Shown: positions 1 to 6,805, counted from the first letter of the stretch. The stretch: DNA of 6,855 nucleotides from Oscillospiraceae bacterium (GCA_020024155.1 JAHHUE010000074.1:1-6855); one strand, 5' to 3'. A program made the numbers and translations. The notes: generated by a model not told the origin, from the letters alone.

Positions 1-108
1 CTTGAACAAGTTAAAGCATTTATTCCAGCAGTTGAAATCAAAAAGGACCTTGCTATTAACAAAGCAATTGATTTCATCAAAGCAAACGCTGAAATCACAG
101 TTGAATAA
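1..108 (+). CDS. tig: Trigger factor, C-terminal end (partial, 5' end outside window)
   Basis: Reading frame 1 is open from the first base to a TAA at 106-108 and gives the last 35 residues of a protein. The fragment has an amphipathic helical pattern with the segment KAIDFIKANAEITVE at its end, which resembles the usual C-terminus of trigger factor (a helix of the type 'vvdFLvenA' followed by a short charged tail). Trigger factor is the ribosome-associated chaperone and prolyl isomerase that binds nascent chains near the exit tunnel; the C-terminal helices form part of its chaperone body. Only this tail is visible, so no catalytic or ribosome-binding motif can be checked. The identification relies on the tail's similarity and on the position immediately upstream of clpP-clpX, a standard order in Firmicutes. 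No terminator of normal strength separates it from clpP, so the two may be co-transcribed. Confidence 0.85.
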   Translation, partial: LEQVKAFIPAVEIKKDLAINKAIDFIKANAEITVE

Positions 109-116
109 TTAACTTG

Positions 117-136
117 TAGGCAGCCAAAACTACCTA
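117..136 (+). other. Weak stem-loop between tig and clpP
   Basis: Bases 117-123 (TAGGCAG) can pair with 130-136 (CTACCTA): six pairs and one internal C/A mismatch, around a six-base loop (124-129). No U-tract follows, only TTGATTATAATTT, so it is a poor intrinsic terminator. It may be a partial attenuator or an mRNA processing or stability element ahead of the clpP ribosome binding site (GGAGGT at 150-155), or it may be chance pairing. This is inference from pairing alone. Confidence 0.3.
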
Positions 137-161
137 TTGATTATAATTTGGAGGTTTTATT

Positions 162-743
162 ATGGCTTATGTACCAATGGTTGTAGAACAAACAGGCAGA
201 GGAGAACGTTCTTACGATATTTACTCAAGATTGCTTAACGACAGAATTGTTATGCTTTGTGACGAAGTTAACGACACAACAGCAAGTCTTGTTGTTGCTC
301 AACTTTTGTATTTGGAAGGTCAGGACCCTGATAAAGATATTAGTTTATATATAAATAGTCCAGGTGGATCTATCACTGCAGGTATGGCTATCTATGACAC
401 AATGAACTATATTAAATGCGATGTATCTACAATTTGTGTAGGTATGGCCGCTTCTATGGGTGCATTTCTTCTTACAGCAGGTGCAAAAGGTAAAAGATAT
501 GCATTGCCAAACAGTGAAATTATGATTCACCAGCCTCTTGGTGGTATGCAAGGTCAGGCATCTGATATAAAAATCCATGCAGACAGAATCATTAAAATCA
601 GAGAAAAACTCAATGGCATTTTAGCAGAAGCAACAGGTCAACCTTTGGAAGTAATTGAAAAGGACACAGATAGAGATAACTTTATGAGTGCACAGCAAGC
701 AAAAGAATATGGTCTTGTTGACGAAGTTATCAGTAAAAGATAA
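162..743 (+). CDS. clpP: ATP-dependent Clp protease proteolytic subunit ClpP
   Basis: This is the serine peptidase that forms the tetradecameric chamber of ClpXP and degrades proteins unfolded and fed in by a Clp ATPase. At 193 residues it is the normal length for bacterial ClpP. The catalytic triad is visible: Ser98 in GMAASMG, His123 in MIHQP, and Asp172 in DTDRDNFM. The oxyanion-associated motif SPGGS lies at 66-70. The N-terminal MAYVPMVVEQTGRGERSYDIYSRLL is the usual start for Firmicute ClpP, with little or no propeptide, which supports the ATG at 162. A strong GGAGGT at 150-155 sits 6 nt ahead of it. The gene lies between tig and clpX, with only 12 nt before clpX, so ClpP and ClpX are made from one message. 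No CtsR-like or CIRCE-like operator is visible in the short upstream gap; control may come from a promoter upstream of tig outside the window. Confidence 0.98.
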   Translation: MAYVPMVVEQTGRGERSYDIYSRLLNDRIVMLCDEVNDTTASLVVAQLLYLEGQDPDKDISLYINSPGGSITAGMAIYDTMNYIKCDVSTICVGMAASMGAFLLTAGAKGKRYALPNSEIMIHQPLGGMQGQASDIKIHADRIIKIREKLNGILAEATGQPLEVIEKDTDRDNFMSAQQAKEYGLVDEVISKR

Positions 744-755
744 GTTGGAGAAGTA

Positions 756-2045
756 ATGGCTACAAAAGACAAAAATGTAATTTGCAGTTTTTGCGGCAAA
801 TCGAGTCAAGAAGTAGAAAGAATTATACTTGGTCCAGGTGTTAATATCTGTAATGAATGTATTGAACTTTGTTCCGGATTGCTTGAAGAAGATGGTATTG
901 TTCAAACAAAAAATAATACATCAAAACAGAAAAAATCACAAAAAGATTATGATATAAATGTCCTTACACCTGCTGAAATTAAGCAAGGTTTGGATAAATA
1001 TGTAATTGGTCAAGATGAGGCAAAAAAAGCATTGAGTGTTGCTGTATACAACCATTATAAAAGAATTCTTAGCAATTCAAAACTAGATGATGTTGAAATA
1101 CAGAAAAGTAATATTTTGCTTTTGGGTCCTTCTGGTACAGGTAAAACATTGATGGCTCAAACATTAGCTAAAATGTTGGGTGTTCCATTTGCTATTACAG
1201 ATGCAACAACTCTTACAGAAGCTGGATATGTTGGCGAAGATGTAGAAAATATTCTTTTAAGACTTGTACAGGCTGCAGACTACAATATTGAAAAAGCAGA
1301 AATTGGTATTATCTATGTTGATGAGATAGATAAAATCACAAGAAAGAGCGAAAACCCATCTACGACAAGAGATGTTGGTGGCGAAGGTGTTCAACAGGCA
1401 CTTCTTAAAATTCTTGAAGGTACAGTGGCAAATGTTCCACCACAAGGGGGAAGAAAACATCCACATCAAGAATTTTTACAGATTAACACAAAGAATATTT
1501 TGTTTATCTGTGGTGGTGCATTTGATGGTATTGAAAAAAATATCAAAAAACGCACAGATAAGTCTGCTCTTGGATTTAACAGTACAATCAATGAAAAATC
1601 AAAAGAAGATATTACAGAATTATTGAAACAAGTTGAACCAAGCGATTTGGTTAGGTTTGGTCTTATACCAGAACTTATTGGTCGTTTACCAGTAGTTTCT
1701 GTATTGTCTGCTTTGGATAAAGAAGCTCTTATAAAAGTTCTCAAAGAACCTAAGAACTCATTGATTCAACAATATCAAGCTATTATGGGTCTTGATATTG
1801 TTGAATTGGAAATTACAGATGAAGCATTGGATAAAATAGCAGAAAAAGCTATTGAAAGAAAGAGTGGTGCCAGAGCACTTCGCTCTATATTTGAAGATTG
1901 TCTTATAGATGCAATGTTTGAAGTTCCAAGTGATAATACAATTACAAAAGTTATTATTACAGCAGAAACTGTTACAAACGGAAAAGTTATCTATGAACAT
2001 GGCGAAGCTCAAAAACGCTATAAAGATAATGTAACTACACAGTAA
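756..2045 (+). CDS. clpX: ATP-dependent Clp protease ATP-binding subunit ClpX
   Basis: This is the AAA+ unfoldase that recognises tagged or regulatory substrates, unfolds them and threads them into ClpP in the cytoplasm. At 429 residues it is close to family length. The N-terminal zinc-binding domain has Cys10, Cys13, Cys32 and Cys35. A lysine-, asparagine- and serine-rich linker covers about 47-64. The AAA+ core follows, with Walker A GPSGTGKT (124-131), pore-1 loop GYVGE (157-161, substrate-gripping Tyr158), Walker B IIYVDEID (185-192), the RKH pore motif (233-235), a likely arginine finger at Arg310 in ELIGRLP, and sensor-2 Arg373 in GARALRS. The ClpP-docking loop, usually IGF, reads LGF at 272-274, a conservative change. 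A GGAG at 747-750 lies 5 nt before the ATG. The gene follows clpP by 12 nt and ends just before a strong terminator, so it is the last gene of the tig/clpP/clpX unit. Confidence 0.98.
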   Translation: MATKDKNVICSFCGKSSQEVERIILGPGVNICNECIELCSGLLEEDGIVQTKNNTSKQKKSQKDYDINVLTPAEIKQGLDKYVIGQDEAKKALSVAVYNHYKRILSNSKLDDVEIQKSNILLLGPSGTGKTLMAQTLAKMLGVPFAITDATTLTEAGYVGEDVENILLRLVQAADYNIEKAEIGIIYVDEIDKITRKSENPSTTRDVGGEGVQQALLKILEGTVANVPPQGGRKHPHQEFLQINTKNILFICGGAFDGIEKNIKKRTDKSALGFNSTINEKSKEDITELLKQVEPSDLVRFGLIPELIGRLPVVSVLSALDKEALIKVLKEPKNSLIQQYQAIMGLDIVELEITDEALDKIAEKAIERKSGARALRSIFEDCLIDAMFEVPSDNTITKVIITAETVTNGKVIYEHGEAQKRYKDNVTTQ

Positions 2046-2050
2046 TATTT

Positions 2051-2082
2051 ATAAAAGAGGTGTCAGTAGGCACCTCTTTTAT
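2051..2082 (+). terminator. Intrinsic terminator after clpX
   Basis: Bases 2051-2062 (ATAAAAGAGGTG) pair perfectly with 2071-2082 (CACCTCTTTTAT). Two more pairs, T2063-G2070 (wobble) and C2064-G2069, tighten the loop to AGTA. The GC core GAGGTG/CACCTC is followed by TTTT and then ATGTT, giving a usable though short U-tract. It begins 5 nt after the clpX stop, so it closes the ClpXP transcription unit. The A-run on the left arm makes the structure nearly symmetrical, but no gene converges from the other strand here. Confidence 0.92.
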
Positions 2083-2083
2083 G

Positions 2084-2113
2084 TTGCAAAGAATATAATA
2101 TATATGATATAAT
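2084..2113 (+). promoter_or_regulatory. Sigma-A-type promoter for the lon operon
   Basis: The -35 is TTGCAA (2084-2089), the spacer is 18 bp, and the -10 is a perfect TATAAT (2108-2113). The bases before the -10 are TGA (2105-2107), an extended -10 (TGnTATAAT). The expected start of transcription is near 2120, giving a leader of roughly 25-30 nt before the lon ATG. The -35 begins two bases after the last base of the preceding terminator stem, in its U-rich tail. I see no clear inverted-repeat operator or CtsR-type heptad repeat around it. The call is by motif only. Confidence 0.8.
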
Positions 2114-2135
2114 AATATGTAAATCTATTTTTTTG

Positions 2136-2140
2136 AAGGA
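2136..2140 (+). promoter_or_regulatory. Ribosome binding site that decides the lon start
   Basis: AAGGA at 2136-2140 lies 8 nt upstream of the ATG at 2149, a good spacing. An in-frame GTG at 2143 would add two residues but leave only 2 nt after AAGGA, which is too close. The ATG at 2149 is therefore preferred. A second purine stretch, AGGTGG at 2141-2146, sits too near the ATG to be the main site. Confidence 0.7.
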
Positions 2141-2148
2141 AGGTGGCT

Positions 2149-4491
2149 ATGGCTGTGAATGTAGATATTAAAATAGAAAATAAAAGCAAACAGATTATTT
2201 TGCCTGCAATTGCTTTGAGAGGAATGATTTTTTTTCCAAATGATGTTATAAGTTTTGAGGTTGGCAGAGAAAGGTCTGTAAACGCTGTCGAAGCTGCTAT
2301 AAAAAGTGATAGATTGATATATCTTGTGCCACAAATGGACTTTGATGTAGAAGAACCTCAGGCAGAAGATATGTATGACATAGGTGTAATTGCAGAAATT
2401 AAACAGATTTTAAAAATAAATGAAAATCAAGTAAAAATTTTGGTTAAAACATTAGAAAGAGCTAAAACTATAAACATTGAATTTGATGATTATATCTCTG
2501 CAAGAGTAGAAGAATACCCAATTTCTGAAATACGTGCAAATATGTCAGATAGATTAGAGGCTTTGTCAAGAGCAGTAAAAGAAGCTTTTGATAGATATAT
2601 TTCTGTTGCACCTAAAATTACACAAGAAGTTGTAGAAAAAGTATTTGAAATAGATAATCCAAATCAATTAAGTGAGTATATTGCAAGTTATGTGCAATTT
2701 AAGATAGAAGATAAAATGAAAATTTTATCTGAAAACTCTGTTGTAAAAAGACTTAAATATATTCTTGATTTTCTTAACAGTGAATACAGAATTTTTAAAA
2801 TAGAAAATGAAATCAACCAAAAAGTACAACTTGAAATAGATAAGGGTCAAAAAGAATATTATCTTCGTCAGCAAATGAGAACAATATCTCAAGAACTTGA
2901 TGATGGAGAAAATATTGAAAAAGAAACTGATGGATATAGAAAAAAAATTGCAGAACTCAATCTTTCAAAAGAAAATGAAGAAAAATTATTAAAAGAAGTA
3001 AGCCGTTTAGAGAGAATGTCTCCAATGTCTCAGGAGTCAGGTGTTTCAAGAACATATATTGAAACATGTCTTGATATTCCGTGGGATACACGAACAAAAG
3101 AACAAATAAATGTTATAAAAGCCAAAAGTATTTTGGATAAAGGACATTATGGATTAAACACTGTAAAAGATAAAGTATTGGAAATTTTATCAGTAAGAAA
3201 GATAAGCAATAATTCAAAAGGTCAAATTTTGTGTTTAGTTGGACCTCCGGGCGTAGGTAAAACAAGCATAGCATCATCAATTGCAGAGTGCCTTGGCAGA
3301 AATTTTGTAAGAATTTCACTTGGTGGTGTAAGAGACGAGGCAGAAATCAGAGGACATAGACGCACTTATGTTGGGGCATTGCCAGGCAAAATTGTAAATG
3401 CTGTTATTCAGGCTAAAAGTAAAAATCCACTTATATTATTAGATGAAATCGATAAAATGAGTGGAGACTTTAAAGGTGACCCAGCAGCTGCATTGTTGGA
3501 AGTATTGGATTCAGAACAGAATTATAACTTTAAAGACCATTATATTGATATGCCAATTGATTTAAGTGAAGTGTTCTTTATTGCAACAGCCAACAGCTTT
3601 TCTGGTATTCCTGCTCCACTTTTGGATAGAATGGATATAATTGAACTTGGCAGCTACACAAGAGAAGAAAAATTCAATATAGCCAAAAAATATCTTATAC
3701 CAAAACAGCTTGAAAAAAATAATATGAAACAATATGTAAAATTTACCGATTCCGGATTGTATTATATAATTGACAGCTATACAAAAGAAGCCGGTGTAAG
3801 AAATCTTGAAAGAATTATTGTGGATATTCTAAGAAAATGTGCAAAAAAAATCACAATGGAAAATGCTGAAAAGATTACTATTACAAAAGCTGTTGTTTTA
3901 GAGTTGTTAGGTATTGAAAAATATTATCCAAATCCTACATTGTTAAGTGATAATGTTGGTGTAGCAAATGGTCTTGCATGGACTCAAGTTGGTGGGGAAA
4001 TACTTCCAATAGAAACCACTGTAATTCCAAATGGTTCAGGTAAACTTGAGCTAACAGGCAGTCTTGGTGAAGTTATGAAAGAATCTTGCAAAATAGCATT
4101 AAGCTATATAAAAAGTAATGCTGAAAAATATGGCATAGAACAAGATTTTTCAAAAATTGATATACATATCCATGCTCCTGAGGGTGCAGTGCCAAAAGAT
4201 GGTCCATCAGCAGGCATAACACTTACAACGGCACTTATATCTGTGCTTACAAAAAGAAAAGTTAAAGGTCATGTTGCTATGACAGGCGAAGTAACATTGC
4301 AGGGCAGAGTATTAGCAATTGGTGGTTTAAAAGAAAAATCAATGGCTGCTTATAGAGAAGGTATAAAGACAGTTATTATTCCTAACGATAATATTAAAAG
4401 TCTTGAAGATGTAGATTCTAAAGTAAAAGAAAATGTTAAATTTGTACCTGTAAAAACAATTGACGAAGCTTTGGCAGTTAATTTGACATAA
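2149..4491 (+). CDS. lon: ATP-dependent protease Lon (LonA type)
   Basis: This is a cytoplasmic hexameric AAA+ serine protease that degrades misfolded and short-lived regulatory proteins, with unfoldase and peptidase in one chain. From the ATG at 2149 it is 780 residues, normal for LonA. The order is: N-terminal LON substrate-binding domain (about 13-205, starting IILPAIALRGMIFFP), a charged helical region (about 205-300, including EYYLRQQMRTISQEL), the AAA+ module, and the C-terminal peptidase (about 598-780). Walker A is GPPGVGKT (365-372), Walker B is LILLDEIDK (428-436), sensor 1 is Asn482, the arginine finger is probably Arg494 in LLDRMD, and sensor 2 is Arg551 in GVRNLER. The Ser-Lys dyad is Ser687 in PKDGPSAG and Lys730 in GGLKEK, 43 residues apart as in E. 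coli Lon. There are no transmembrane segments, and the PKDGPSAG context also argues against LonB. It has its own promoter, heads a four-gene operon, and ends in two tandem in-frame TAA codons (4489-4494). Confidence 0.98.
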   Translation: MAVNVDIKIENKSKQIILPAIALRGMIFFPNDVISFEVGRERSVNAVEAAIKSDRLIYLVPQMDFDVEEPQAEDMYDIGVIAEIKQILKINENQVKILVKTLERAKTINIEFDDYISARVEEYPISEIRANMSDRLEALSRAVKEAFDRYISVAPKITQEVVEKVFEIDNPNQLSEYIASYVQFKIEDKMKILSENSVVKRLKYILDFLNSEYRIFKIENEINQKVQLEIDKGQKEYYLRQQMRTISQELDDGENIEKETDGYRKKIAELNLSKENEEKLLKEVSRLERMSPMSQESGVSRTYIETCLDIPWDTRTKEQINVIKAKSILDKGHYGLNTVKDKVLEILSVRKISNNSKGQILCLVGPPGVGKTSIASSIAECLGRNFVRISLGGVRDEAEIRGHRRTYVGALPGKIVNAVIQAKSKNPLILLDEIDKMSGDFKGDPAAALLEVLDSEQNYNFKDHYIDMPIDLSEVFFIATANSFSGIPAPLLDRMDIIELGSYTREEKFNIAKKYLIPKQLEKNNMKQYVKFTDSGLYYIIDSYTKEAGVRNLERIIVDILRKCAKKITMENAEKITITKAVVLELLGIEKYYPNPTLLSDNVGVANGLAWTQVGGEILPIETTVIPNGSGKLELTGSLGEVMKESCKIALSYIKSNAEKYGIEQDFSKIDIHIHAPEGAVPKDGPSAGITLTTALISVLTKRKVKGHVAMTGEVTLQGRVLAIGGLKEKSMAAYREGIKTVIIPNDNIKSLEDVDSKVKENVKFVPVKTIDEALAVNLT

Positions 4492-4503
4492 TAAGGAGAT
4501 ATT

Positions 4504-5097
4504 ATGAATATAAAAAAAGCAGAATTTGTAACATCTTATGGTTTGCAAGCTCAGCTTCCTAAGGGAACAAAAAAAGAAATCGTAATGTCTGGACGCAGTA
4601 ATGTTGGTAAATCCAGTTTAATAAATAAAGTTTGTAACAGAAAAAGTCTTGCAAGAACAAGCTCTCAGCCAGGAAAAACTGTTACTGTTAACTTTTATGA
4701 TGTAAATGATTTTCATATGGTTGACCTTCCAGGCTACGGATTTGCAAAAGTTTCTGATAAGGAAAAAAAGCGTTGGGGCAAGCTTATAGACGGATATTTT
4801 GAAAGTGACAGAGATTTGCGTTTGGTTGTTCAACTTATTGACTGTCGTCACGAGCCTTCATCAGATGACTATACAATGCTTGATTATCTTACAAATAGAC
4901 AAATTCCATTTGTTATTGCACTTACAAAAGGAGATAAGCTTAATAAAACAGAAAGTTCAAATGCAGTATCAAAATTTGAAGAATACTGCAAAGAATTTTC
5001 TTATGAAAAAATTATACTTACAAGTGCTGATAAAAACATTGGCATTGAAGAGCTTAAAGATACAATGGAAGAGTTTTTGACAGATGTTGCTGAATAA
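4504..5097 (+). CDS. engB: Ribosome biogenesis GTP-binding protein EngB/YsxC (YihA family)
   Basis: This is a small TrmE-Era-type GTPase needed for late assembly of the 50S ribosomal subunit; the B. subtilis and E. coli members are essential. At 197 residues it is the usual length and consists of one G domain with no extra domain. G1 is GRSNVGKSS (30-38), the switch I region is SSQPGKTVTVNFY with the G2 Thr near 59, G3 is DLPGYG (74-79), G4 is TKGD (141-144), and the G5 region is TSAD (173-176). G4 is more often TKAD in this family as I recall it; the glycine leaves the key Lys142 and Asp144 in place. The start is set by AGGAG (4494-4498), 5 nt before the ATG, overlapping the second stop codon of lon. 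The gap to lon is 12 nt, so it is expressed from the lon promoter. The lon-engB pairing is conserved in Firmicutes. Confidence 0.97.
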   Translation: MNIKKAEFVTSYGLQAQLPKGTKKEIVMSGRSNVGKSSLINKVCNRKSLARTSSQPGKTVTVNFYDVNDFHMVDLPGYGFAKVSDKEKKRWGKLIDGYFESDRDLRLVVQLIDCRHEPSSDDYTMLDYLTNRQIPFVIALTKGDKLNKTESSNAVSKFEEYCKEFSYEKIILTSADKNIGIEELKDTMEEFLTDVAE

Positions 5098-5111
5098 TGT
5101 GAGAGGGTAAA

Positions 5112-5852
5112 ATGTCATATAAAGAATTCAGTTATTATTACGATTATTTTAATTACAATGCTGACTACGATGCGTTAGCACAAAAGATACATTCTTGGGC
5201 AGAAAGTGCTAATCTTCCTGGTAAAATTGCTTGTGATTTGGGTTGTGGCACAGGAGAACTTGCATTTAGATTAAGTGACCTTAATTATGATGTTATTGCT
5301 GTTGATTATTCTGAAGAAATGTTAGATGTGTTTATGGATAAAAAAGCAGAACTTGGATATGATAATATTTTGGTTTTAAATCAGGATATTACAAATCTTG
5401 ATATGTATGGCACTGTTGATTTGTTTACATGTACATTTGACACAGTAAATCATTTAGATGGCAGAGAATATGTTCAAAAGCTTTTTGACAAAGTAAGTTT
5501 GTTTATGCATCCTGATGGAGTTTTCATCTTTGATATGAATAGTGAATATAAACATACTCATATTTTAAAAAATGAGAAATTTAATTTTGAAGAAGAAGAA
5601 GCTGACTGTATTTGGCAGAATACTCTTGAAAAAGAAAATAATCGTACAAAAATATCAATTGATATAGTTGACAAACAAGCTAATGAAAAATATTTTGAAG
5701 AATTTTATGAGTATTTTTATAGTTTAGAAGATATAGAAAAAATGCTTAAAAAAGCAGGTATGTATATCTGCAAAATGGCAGATGGAGAAACTTTTAAAGA
5801 AGTTTTAGAAACAAGCCCAAGATATTTATTTATGGTAAAAAAGGAGCATTAA
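5112..5852 (+). CDS. Class I SAM-dependent methyltransferase, YqeM-like
   Basis: The protein (246 residues) has the Rossmann-type methyltransferase fold. Motif I is DLGCGTGE (42-49), the acidic residue that would bind the SAM ribose is Asp65 in VDYSEEM, a motif near the adenine pocket is NQDI (90-93), motif IV is in DLFTCTFDTVNHL (103-115), and a following strand is GVFIFDMN (136-143). The N-terminus is rich in Tyr and Phe (YYYDYFNYNADYD), as in YqeM-type proteins, which also share the 'IWQ' segment (167-169) and overall length as I remember them. The substrate is unknown; no motif here identifies RNA, protein or a small molecule. The start is the ATG at 5112, 14 nt after engB, with a modest AGAGGG (5102-5107). 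It is followed by hslO after a single base, so its expression is tied to ribosome-assembly and chaperone genes. Methyltransferase activity is a confident family inference; YqeM orthology is tentative. Confidence 0.85.
   Translation: MSYKEFSYYYDYFNYNADYDALAQKIHSWAESANLPGKIACDLGCGTGELAFRLSDLNYDVIAVDYSEEMLDVFMDKKAELGYDNILVLNQDITNLDMYGTVDLFTCTFDTVNHLDGREYVQKLFDKVSLFMHPDGVFIFDMNSEYKHTHILKNEKFNFEEEEADCIWQNTLEKENNRTKISIDIVDKQANEKYFEEFYEYFYSLEDIEKMLKKAGMYICKMADGETFKEVLETSPRYLFMVKKEH
5841..5846 (+). promoter_or_regulatory. hslO ribosome binding site inside the methyltransferase gene
   Basis: AAGGAG at 5841-5846 lies within the last codons (Lys-Glu) of the methyltransferase gene and 7 nt before the hslO ATG. 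The methyltransferase stop (5850-5852) and the hslO start (5854) are separated by one base, so translating ribosomes pass over this site and coupling is likely. Confidence 0.8.
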
Positions 5853-5853
5853 A

Positions 5854-6735
5854 ATGGCAAAACTTGTAAGAGCAATTTCAGAGATGGGTGGCGTTGTAAT
5901 AGCTGCTCTTGATTCCACAGAAATAGTTGCAGAAATGGAAAGAATTCATAAATCATCTGCTGTTGTTAGTGCTGCATTGGGTAGATTGCTTACAGCATCA
6001 GAACTTATGGGTGCAATGCTTAAAAGCAGAAAAGACTCAGTAACAATAAGAGTAAAAGGCGATGGACCAATAGGACTTTTAACAGTTGCTTGCGATGGCG
6101 AAGGTAACTGTAAAGGATTTGCACAAAACAATATTGTAGAAATTCCATTGCGTGAAGATGGCAAATTGGATGTAGGTAGTGCGGTAGGTAAAAACGGTAC
6201 ATTATATGTTGTAAAAGATTTGGGAATGAAAGAGCCTTATGTAGGCAATATACCACTTGTTTCCGGAGAAATTGCAGAAGATATAACAGCATATTATGCA
6301 TATTCTGAACAAATTCCAACTGTATGTGGATTGGGTGTTTTGGTTAATCCAGACCTTACAATTAAAAGAGCAGGTGGATACCTTATTCAATTACTTCCTG
6401 GTGCAACAGAAGAAGAAATTACAATGTTGGAAAATAATCTTAAAAATGTTCCTAGCATTACAAAATTCTTTGAAGAAAATAAAACAGTATATGATGTAAT
6501 TGATACATTATTGGATGGATTTAATCCAAATGTGCTTGATGAAGATACAGTACAATATGCATGTGATTGTAACAAGCAAAGAGTTGAAAAAGCACTTATC
6601 AGTATTGGCGAAAAAGATTTGAGAGAAATCTATGAAGAGGAAGAGCAAATTGAAATGGGTTGCCAATATTGCGATAAAAAATATTATTTTACTAAAAATG
6701 ATATTGGAAAAATGCTTAAAAGCATCAAAAAATAA
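5854..6735 (+). CDS. hslO: Redox-regulated molecular chaperone Hsp33 (33 kDa chaperonin)
   Basis: Hsp33 is a cytoplasmic holdase that is off when reduced with zinc bound and switches on when oxidants such as hypochlorous acid, or peroxide with heat, form disulfides and unfold its C-terminal region. The 293-residue length fits the family. The core domain includes VSAALGRLLTASELMGAMLK (38-57), the KGDGPIG turn (68-74) and GGYLIQLLPGA (174-184). A charged linker precedes the redox switch CxC-X30-CxxC: Cys237, Cys239, Cys270 and Cys273. All four zinc ligands are present, so it should be redox-responsive. Three further cysteines (80, 86, 158) lie in the core and are not part of the known switch. 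The start at 5854 is supported by AAGGAG 7 nt upstream. It is the last gene of the lon operon, which puts oxidative holdase activity under the same promoter as Lon. No terminator of recognisable strength follows. Confidence 0.97.
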   Translation: MAKLVRAISEMGGVVIAALDSTEIVAEMERIHKSSAVVSAALGRLLTASELMGAMLKSRKDSVTIRVKGDGPIGLLTVACDGEGNCKGFAQNNIVEIPLREDGKLDVGSAVGKNGTLYVVKDLGMKEPYVGNIPLVSGEIAEDITAYYAYSEQIPTVCGLGVLVNPDLTIKRAGGYLIQLLPGATEEEITMLENNLKNVPSITKFFEENKTVYDVIDTLLDGFNPNVLDEDTVQYACDCNKQRVEKALISIGEKDLREIYEEEEQIEMGCQYCDKKYYFTKNDIGKMLKSIKK

Positions 6736-6776
6736 ATAATATCAATACGAAAAAAATAAAAAACATTAAAAAAGTG

Positions 6777-6805
6777 TTGACATAATTCAAATCGTATGGT
6801 ATTAT
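6777..6805 (+). promoter_or_regulatory. Promoter for the downstream tRNA gene
   Basis: A perfect -35 TTGACA (6777-6782), a 17-bp spacer and a -10 TATTAT (6800-6805) with TG at 6797-6798 (extended -10, TGGTATTAT) lie just upstream of the tRNA. Transcription should begin near 6812, leaving a precursor leader of about 16 nt before the mature 5' end at 6828. This is a stronger -35 match than that of the lon promoter, as expected for a stable RNA gene. Confidence 0.85.

Noticed and set aside
114..147. TTGTAG (114-119) with TATAAT (142-147) as a clpP promoter
   Set aside because: The spacer is 22 bp, there is no TGn before the -10, and transcription would start near 154, cutting through the GGAGGT ribosome binding site at 150-155.
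345..578. Minus-strand and alternate-frame open frames across the window, for example 345-578, 621-905, 1466-1744 and 6020-6319
   Set aside because: All lie inside well-identified genes, show low-complexity Cys/Phe/Asn/Leu-rich translations typical of antisense AT-rich DNA, and match no family I know.
2143..2148. GTG at 2143 as the lon start
   Set aside because: It leaves only 2 nt after the AAGGA ribosome binding site; the ATG at 2149 has 8 nt and begins a normal Lon N-terminus.
4483..4514. Perfect TTGACA (4483-4488) at the end of lon as a -35 for a separate engB promoter
   Set aside because: The only reasonable -10 is TATAAA at 4509-4514, giving a 20-bp spacer and a start site inside the engB coding sequence, downstream of its ATG and ribosome binding site.
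6736..6776. Possible terminator after hslO
   Set aside because: The best pairing is AACA (6762-6765) with TGTT (6775-6778), only four AT-rich pairs, overlapping the tRNA promoter -35 and lacking a U-tract.
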